Shown here in pieces: positions 13,353 through 18,156 of a stretch of 18,156 nucleotides of DNA. The notes under the pieces are model-generated. The model was not told where the DNA came from and did no database searches. It worked only from the letters and a program-made list of their open reading frames with translations. Numbering within the stretch: the first letter of the stretch is position 1; each line of letters begins with the position of its first letter. This DNA comes from Clostridium sp. (lineage in GTDB: Bacteria > Bacillota > Clostridia > Clostridiales > Clostridiaceae): contig JAHAIU010000040.1 of NCBI GenBank assembly GCA_018372555.1, forward strand, positions 1 to 18,156, in the 5' to 3' direction. Both the position numbers and the translations under genes were made by a program.

Positions 13353-15209
13353 TTAAGAGTTACTTGCTTGTTCAAATTGGCTATTATAAAGATTAGCATA
13401 GAATCCATCTTTATTTAATAGTTCATTATGATTTCCTTGTTCTACTATATCTCCATCTTTCATTACTAAGATTAAATCTGCATCTTTAATAGTAGATAAT
13501 CTATGAGCTATTATAAAGCTAGTTCTTCCCTTCATTAAGTTATCCATAGCTTTTTGAATTAGTACTTCAGTTCTAGTATCAACTGAGCTTGTAGCTTCAT
13601 CTAGTATTAGAATCTTAGGATCTGCTAGTATTGCTCTAGCTATAGTTAATAATTGTTTTTGACCTTGAGATACATTACTTGCATCTTCATTAAGTTCCAT
13701 ATTATATCCATCAGGTAATGTCTTAACAAAGTGATGTACATGAGCTGCTTTTGCTGCATTAATTACTTCTTCATCACTAGCATTTAAATTACCATAACGG
13801 ATATTTTCCATTATTGATCCATTAAATAACCATGTATCTTGAAGAACCATTCCAAATGCTTTTCTTAAATCACTTCTCTTAAATTCATTTATATTGTAGT
13901 TATCTACTAGTATTTCTCCAGAGTTTAACTCGTAAAATCTCATTAATAATTTTACTATAGTAGTTTTACCAGCTCCAGTAGGTCCAACTATAGCAATTCT
14001 TTGCCCTGGCTTAACCTTACTAGAGAAATCATTAATTATAATCTTATCTTCATTATATCCAAAGTGGACATTCTTAAATGTTACTTCACCTTTTAACTCT
14101 TCTACATCTATAGGACTTGTAGCTAAATCAGCTTCTTCTTTCTCTTCTAGGAATTCAAATACCCTTTCAGCTGCAGCTGCAGTTGATTGCAATACGTTAG
14201 CTATTTGTGCTGCTTGAGCTATAGGTTGATTAAATGATCTTATATATTGAATAAATGATTGAATATCTCCAACCTTTATTGAGTTCTTAATAACTAAATA
14301 TCCACCTAATATAGTAACAATAACATAACCTATATTACCTATGAAAGTCATTATTGGCATCATCATACCTGATAAGAACTGAGACTTCCAAGCAGAACTA
14401 TATAATGTATCGTTTAATTCATTAAATTCTTCTACAGATTTTTCTTCACCATTAAAAGCTTTTACTATAGTATGGCCACTATATATTTCTTCAACGTGTC
14501 CATTTACATGACCTAAATAAGATTGTTGTTCTTTAAAATATTTTTGTGACTTCTTAACTACAAATGATATAAGAATCCCAGATAAAGGTACAACAATTAT
14601 AGCCGCTAAGGTCATAGTCCCACTTATAGATAACATCATAATAAGTACACCAATTAAAGTTGTTATAGATGTAAATATTTGAGATAAACTTTGATTAAGC
14701 GTATTACTTACAGTATCAACATCATTTGTTACTCTAGATAAAACCTCACCATGTGACATCTTATCGAAATATTTTAATGGCATTTTATTTATTTTTAGAG
14801 AAATTTCTTTTCTAAGATTATAAGAAACTTTTTGTGCAACTCCTGACATTACGAAGTTTTGTATAAATGAAAAAGCTGCACTAATTACATATAATACTAT
14901 AAGTATTACAATTAATTTGCCTATATAAGAAAAGTCTATTCCAGCGCCACTTCCTGAAATCTTACTTACTAAACCCTCAAAAATAGAAGTAGTTACGTGT
15001 CCTAAAACCTTTGGACCAATGATTGAAAAGGCTGCACTACCAACAGCAAATATTAAAACAATAATTATTGACAATCTAAATGGTTTTAAATAATCTAATA
15101 GTTTCTTTGTAGTTCCTTTGAAATCCTTAGCCTTCGCACCACCTAAATGCATTCCACCCATAGGGCCACCGAAACCACCATGTCTTTTATTATCTACTTT
15201 CTTACTCAT
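13353..15209 (-). CDS. ABC exporter half-transporter, catalytic (consensus-site) subunit
   Basis: 618 aa, membrane domain plus ATPase domain in one chain (MsbA/LmrA/BmrD type). The N-terminus has a Gly/Met-rich segment GGFGGPMGGMHLGG (11-24) before the first helix, as seen in many clostridial homologues. Membrane segments fall at about 47-75, 95-120, 178-198, 200-218, 282-306 and 318-340. ATPase motifs: Walker A GPTGAGKT (409-416), Q457, Walker B ILILDEATSS with catalytic E538, and switch H569 in IIAHR. Its own signature is the unusual VSQGQ rather than LSGGQ. Paired with the upstream subunit, which has the opposite set of changes, it should supply the hydrolytic site. Start ATG 15209 overlaps the upstream stop codon (ATGA) and has AAGGAGG 10 nt before it. 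Substrate probably drug-like or lipidic; not determinable. Confidence 0.92.
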   Translation of the reverse strand: MSKKVDNKRHGGFGGPMGGMHLGGAKAKDFKGTTKKLLDYLKPFRLSIIIVLIFAVGSAAFSIIGPKVLGHVTTSIFEGLVSKISGSGAGIDFSYIGKLIVILIVLYVISAAFSFIQNFVMSGVAQKVSYNLRKEISLKINKMPLKYFDKMSHGEVLSRVTNDVDTVSNTLNQSLSQIFTSITTLIGVLIMMLSISGTMTLAAIIVVPLSGILISFVVKKSQKYFKEQQSYLGHVNGHVEEIYSGHTIVKAFNGEEKSVEEFNELNDTLYSSAWKSQFLSGMMMPIMTFIGNIGYVIVTILGGYLVIKNSIKVGDIQSFIQYIRSFNQPIAQAAQIANVLQSTAAAAERVFEFLEEKEEADLATSPIDVEELKGEVTFKNVHFGYNEDKIIINDFSSKVKPGQRIAIVGPTGAGKTTIVKLLMRFYELNSGEILVDNYNINEFKRSDLRKAFGMVLQDTWLFNGSIMENIRYGNLNASDEEVINAAKAAHVHHFVKTLPDGYNMELNEDASNVSQGQKQLLTIARAILADPKILILDEATSSVDTRTEVLIQKAMDNLMKGRTSFIIAHRLSTIKDADLILVMKDGDIVEQGNHNELLNKDGFYANLYNSQFEQASNS

Positions 15210-17458
15210 GACATCAGTTCCTCCTTTGAAAGTTGTGATAAGGCTATTTGATTATAAACTTCACAGTTCTCTAATAACTCTTTATGTGTTCCAATTCCAA
15301 CAACATTTCCTTCATCTAAAACTATAATTTGATTAGCATCTTTTATAGTACTTATTCTTTGTGCTACTATTATCATAGTTGCATCTTTAATGTTATCTTT
15401 AATTGCTTTTCTTAAAGCTGAATCTGTTTTAAAGTCTAAAGCTGAGAAGCTATCATCAAATATATAAACTTCCGGCTTTTTAACTAAAGCTCTAGCAATA
15501 GATAATCTTTGCTTTTGACCTCCAGATACATTACTACCACCTTGAGATATTTCTGTTGCATATTTATCAGGCTTAGTTTCAATAAACTCTAATGCTTGTG
15601 CTATCTTTGAAGCTTCTTCTATATCCTCTAAGGTAGCATTGTCTTCTCCATATTTTAAGTTACTTTCAATAGTTCCTGAGAATAAAACTCCTTTTTGAGG
15701 AATATATCCAATTTTATCTCTTAGTTCTTTTTGATCTACATCCCTTATATCTACTCCATCTACTAAAATACTTCCATTAGTTACATCATAAAATCTTGGA
15801 ATTAGATTTATAAGTGTAGATTTACCACTACCTGTACTACCTATAATAGCTGTAGTTTCACCAGGTCTTGCAGTAAAACTAATATTATTAAGTATATTAT
15901 CTTCAGCACCTGGATATTTGAAACTTACATTTCTATATTCAACAATACCTTTTTCTTCGTTTCTAAACTTCTTCTTTTCTTTCTTATCTTTAATAGATAA
16001 TTCTGTATCTAAAACTTCGCTAATACGTTGAGCTGATACTGAAGCACGTGGTAACATTATAGAAACCATTGATATCATAAGGAATGACATTATAATTTGC
16101 ATTGCATATTGCATAAATGCCATCATATCACCAACTTGCATATTACCCATATCAACTTGATGAGATCCTACCCATACTATAAGTAAAGTTAATCCATTCA
16201 TTATTAACATCATAGCAGGCATCATTGAAGCCATTAATCTATTTACAAATAAATTAGTTTTAGTTAAATCATTATTTGCTTTATCAAATCTTTCTTCTTC
16301 ATGCTTTTCAGTACTAAAAGCTCTGATAACAAGCATTCCTGTTAAACTTTCTCTTGTAACTAAGTTTAATTTATCAATAAGTTTTTGTACTGATTTAAAT
16401 TTAGGCATTGCAAAAGTAAATAATACTGCAACTAATATTGATATTAATACTACACCAAGAGCGATAGTCCAAGTCATATTAGTGTTAGTTTTTAGAACTT
16501 TAAGAATACCACCAATTCCTAATATTGGAGCATAAAATACGATTCTAAATAGCATAACCATAAGCATTTGAATTTGTTGTATATCATTTGTACTACGCGT
16601 TATTAATGATGCAGTAGAGAATTTGTCAAATTCAGCATTTGAAAAACTTGTAACCTTCTCAAATACATCTTTTCTTAAAGATCTACTTACTCCAGCAGCT
16701 ACTTTAGCTGATAGTAAACCAACTATTATAGCAGCTATCATACTAATTAATGCTACGCTTAGCATCTTAAGTCCTGCTAATATTATATACTTAGTTTGAA
16801 GTGAATCTACGTTAACCCCGATGGCTTTATATTCACTTTTTACATATGAAACAGCACCTTGCTCAATTACACTGCTTTCCATTCCATCAAACTTTTCATT
16901 AATACCTTCTACTATTTTATTTAAATTTTCTTTAGGTAAATTTTTAAACAGCATAAATGGATCTTTAATATCTTGCATACCAGGTATTTGTGACATGCTT
17001 CCATTCATAATACTACCTTTTAATTCTTCATCGAAGGTTCCAGTATTAATTCCATAAACTATAACTTCAGGTTTAGCAAAGATTTCTTTCATTTTTTCTA
17101 TAGCATCTTTACTCTTTGTATTAAGCTTATATAATTCCTCATTTTCTAATATAGGATATTTTGATAAATAATCATCTTTTTCTTTAGTATCTAGATTATT
17201 TATATTTAATAAAGTATAGTTTTCTTTAATATAATTTGAATCTTCTTCCTTCATAAATAAAAACAGATTTTCCATTTCTGATTTTCTGATTATTTCAGGA
17301 ACTGAATTTTCAATCCCACCTTGCTGAATACCAACATTAACTATGTTAGACATATAATCTGGTAAAGATAGTTCACTTATTGCTTGAACAAAAAGTAAAG
17401 CAATAACAGCAAAGATAGAGACTAAAAATGGTTTTAAATATCTTGTTAACTTTATCAT
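15206..17458 (-). CDS. ABC exporter half-transporter, degenerate-site subunit with large extracellular insertion
   Basis: 750 aa from the chosen start (numbers below count from an upstream ATG at 17479, 7 residues more). It forms a heterodimer with the next gene. Membrane segment 1 is about 17-37, then a hydrophilic stretch of about 185 residues (45-230) precedes segment 2, so this is an unusually large extracellular loop; normal exporters have a short one. ATPase motifs: Walker A GSTGSGKS (547-554), Q595, signature VSGGQ (651-655), Walker B VYIFDD with D676 in place of the catalytic glutamate, and VAQR with Q707 in place of the switch histidine. These changes mark the degenerate-site subunit of TM287/288- and BmrCD-like exporters. 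Start ATG 17458 is preferred because GAGGAG lies 11 nt upstream, while ATG 17479 has no ribosome site. Transcribed from a near-consensus promoter divergent from marR. Confidence 0.9.
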   Translation of the reverse strand: MIKLTRYLKPFLVSIFAVIALLFVQAISELSLPDYMSNIVNVGIQQGGIENSVPEIIRKSEMENLFLFMKEEDSNYIKENYTLLNINNLDTKEKDDYLSKYPILENEELYKLNTKSKDAIEKMKEIFAKPEVIVYGINTGTFDEELKGSIMNGSMSQIPGMQDIKDPFMLFKNLPKENLNKIVEGINEKFDGMESSVIEQGAVSYVKSEYKAIGVNVDSLQTKYIILAGLKMLSVALISMIAAIIVGLLSAKVAAGVSRSLRKDVFEKVTSFSNAEFDKFSTASLITRSTNDIQQIQMLMVMLFRIVFYAPILGIGGILKVLKTNTNMTWTIALGVVLISILVAVLFTFAMPKFKSVQKLIDKLNLVTRESLTGMLVIRAFSTEKHEEERFDKANNDLTKTNLFVNRLMASMMPAMMLIMNGLTLLIVWVGSHQVDMGNMQVGDMMAFMQYAMQIIMSFLMISMVSIMLPRASVSAQRISEVLDTELSIKDKKEKKKFRNEEKGIVEYRNVSFKYPGAEDNILNNISFTARPGETTAIIGSTGSGKSTLINLIPRFYDVTNGSILVDGVDIRDVDQKELRDKIGYIPQKGVLFSGTIESNLKYGEDNATLEDIEEASKIAQALEFIETKPDKYATEISQGGSNVSGGQKQRLSIARALVKKPEVYIFDDSFSALDFKTDSALRKAIKDNIKDATMIIVAQRISTIKDANQIIVLDEGNVVGIGTHKELLENCEVYNQIALSQLSKEELMS

Positions 17459-17509
17459 ATAATCTTCGTCTCCTCTCATTTATGCATTTAAATTTTTATG
17501 ACTATATTA

Positions 17510-17538
17510 ATTATATTTTTATAACTATTATATGTCAA
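17510..17538 (-). promoter_or_regulatory. Consensus promoter of the ABC exporter operon
   Basis: On the minus strand: TTGACA (17538-17533), a 17-nt spacer, TATAAT (17515-17510): both hexamers perfect and spacing ideal for sigma-A. The predicted start is near 17503, giving a leader of about 45 nt. A promoter this strong usually needs repression. The spacer contains a short inverted repeat, TATAA-N3-TTATA (17520-17532), that could be an operator. Confidence 0.88.
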
Positions 17539-17547
17539 TAACAATTA

Positions 17548-17561
17548 TAGTTGTATAACTA
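17548..17561. promoter_or_regulatory. Candidate MarR operator between the divergent promoters
   Basis: TAGTT-GTAT-AACTA is a dyad with perfect 5-bp arms and a 4-bp centre, the usual size for a MarR dimer site. It fully covers the -35 box of the marR promoter. An overlapping imperfect dyad, ACAATTATAGTTGT (17541-17554), fills the space between the two -35 boxes, and the same half-site word AACTA recurs at 17523-17527 inside the exporter promoter. This layout would let one regulator repress both directions. Binding is inferred. Confidence 0.6.
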
Positions 17562-17579
17562 AAAAAAATGGTTTATAAT
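17551..17579 (+). promoter_or_regulatory. Promoter of the marR-family gene
   Basis: TTGTAT (17551-17556), 17-nt spacer, TATAAT (17574-17579). It predicts a start near 17586 and a leader of only about 20 nt, which then contains the ribosome site AAGGAGG (17595-17601). This also argues against an earlier translation start at 17568, which would lie within the promoter. Confidence 0.8.
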
Positions 17580-17606
17580 AAAACTATACTTATTAAGGAG
17601 GATAAA

Positions 17607-18050
17607 ATGGATAAAACTAAGATGGAAAACGTAACTAACAACTTACTTAATTTAATATTCCACGTTAACAATAAATTATTTAATCATAGTGAAATCGTTA
17701 AGAATAATGCTATACCGCCCTCTCATATGAAGGTACTTTTTCATTTACTGAATATAAAATCAACTTCTGTTTCAAATGTTGCTAAGTGCTTAGATATATC
17801 AAAACCCAATATGACGCCTATTATAGATAAATTAATTAACGAAGGTTTTGTACATAGATATACAGATCCACAGGATAGAAGAAAATTTAAAATAGAACTT
17901 ACTGATAAAGCTTATAAATTTCTAGAAGAAAAAAAAATAGAAATGAAAAATAACCTTTCAGAAAGAATTTCATCATTAGAAGAGGATGATTTAATAAATC
18001 TTGACTATCATATTACTGAAATGAGTAAGATAATTTTAAAAATCAAATAA
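17607..18050 (+). CDS. MarR-family transcriptional regulator
   Basis: 147 aa, normal MarR length. The winged-helix core is visible: PSHMKVLFHLL, then the helix-turn-helix SVSNVAKCLDISKPNMTPII, KLINEGFVHRYTDPQDRRKF (wing with the family D-x-R-R signature) and IELTDKAYKFLEEK, with a C-terminal dimerisation helix. The start at ATG 17607 is supported by AAGGAGG five nucleotides upstream and by the position of the promoter. It is divergent from the ABC exporter operon with both promoters in about 150 nt, the standard arrangement of a drug-responsive repressor controlling an efflux pump and itself. The effector ligand is unknown; the single cysteine (in KCLDIS) could in principle be redox-sensitive, but that is speculation. 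Confidence 0.92.
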   Translation: MDKTKMENVTNNLLNLIFHVNNKLFNHSEIVKNNAIPPSHMKVLFHLLNIKSTSVSNVAKCLDISKPNMTPIIDKLINEGFVHRYTDPQDRRKFKIELTDKAYKFLEEKKIEMKNNLSERISSLEEDDLINLDYHITEMSKIILKIK

Positions 18051-18100
18051 ATTACTCAGCAACTCCTTACTTATCTATCTAATTTATTTTCCAAAACACA

Positions 18101-18124
18101 AAGGGTTATCATATGATAACCCTT
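18101..18124. terminator. Palindromic hairpin after marR, possibly bidirectional
   Basis: A perfect 24-bp palindrome (arms AAGGGTTATC/GATAACCCTT) lies 50 nt past the marR stop codon. It is followed by CTTAGTTT on the plus strand and TTTGTGTTTT on the minus strand, so it could end transcription from both sides. T-tracts are moderate. The remaining sequence to the right end holds no gene that can be supported. Confidence 0.75.
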
Positions 18125-18156
18125 CTTAGTTTCAAATCTTTATTCTACAAGGTGAT

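Noticed and set aside
15118..15327. Plus-strand open frame across the junction of the two exporter genes
   Set aside because: Antisense to conserved exporter sequence, no ribosome site and no domain.
16821..17057. Plus-strand open frame opposite the exporter's extracellular insertion
   Set aside because: Antisense shadow; the minus-strand frame continues through it with exporter features on both sides.
17459..17479. Earlier in-frame ATG for the larger exporter subunit
   Set aside because: No ribosome site upstream; the GAGGAG that serves the next ATG lies within those first codons.
17568..17606. Earlier in-frame ATG for the MarR-family gene
   Set aside because: It lies inside the predicted promoter (before the -10 box) and lacks a ribosome site; ATG 17607 follows AAGGAGG.
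18140..18156. Possible C-terminal end of a minus-strand gene entering from the right (HLVE then stop)
   Set aside because: Only four codons are visible; it would fit with the hairpin at 18101-18124 acting in both directions but cannot be supported.

Overview
The window looks like chromosomal DNA of a low-G+C Firmicute, most likely a Clostridium or close relative. Reasons: strong A+T bias with AT-ending codons, Gram-positive ribosome-binding sites (AAGGAGG, AGGAGG), frequent TTG starts, clostridial-type protein families (heterodimeric ABC exporter, class II GalT, acyl-CoA dehydratase activase-like proteins), and T-tract hairpin terminators. The species is an inference. Eleven genes and gene pieces can be supported. 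All genes are on the minus strand except one marR-type regulator at the right end.

Layout from right to left, following minus-strand transcription: (1) 17607-18050, a MarR-family regulator on the plus strand. It is divergent from a two-gene operon (17458-15206 and 15209-13353) for an asymmetric heterodimeric ABC multidrug-type exporter. The short intergenic region holds a near-consensus promoter for each direction, with dyad sequences around the two -35 boxes, which suggests that the regulator controls both itself and the exporter. A hairpin terminator (13312-13342) closes the exporter operon. (2) 13056-9440, galE, galT and a LacI/GalR-family regulator: part of the Leloir galactose pathway (no galK here) with its probable repressor. 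A hairpin lies between galT and the regulator gene. (3) 9382-5227, two genes separated by 1 nt for ATP-dependent activase-like proteins: tandem BcrAD/BadFG ASKHA domains with a DUF2229 region, then a cysteine-containing HgdB/DUF2229-type partner. No classical 2-hydroxyacyl-CoA dehydratase subunits are nearby. A terminator follows at 5172-5205. (4) 5083-211, a DAGK-family lipid kinase, an ABC ATPase of the MacB/LolD type, and a large FtsX-domain permease with a roughly 270-residue coiled-coil ectodomain. A strong terminator follows at about 106-134. (5) 97-1, the first 97 nt of a group II intron resembling group IIC, in the same orientation and starting 8 nt after that terminator stem, which is the classic group IIC target position. 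The rest of the intron lies outside the window.

Functionally the window combines envelope and efflux functions (two ABC systems, a lipid kinase), galactose metabolism, and an orphan anaerobic ATP-driven electron-transfer system. The least explained parts are the orphan activase pair, the large ectodomains of both ABC systems, and the exporter/marR regulatory region. No CRISPR array, tRNA, rRNA or prophage was recognised.
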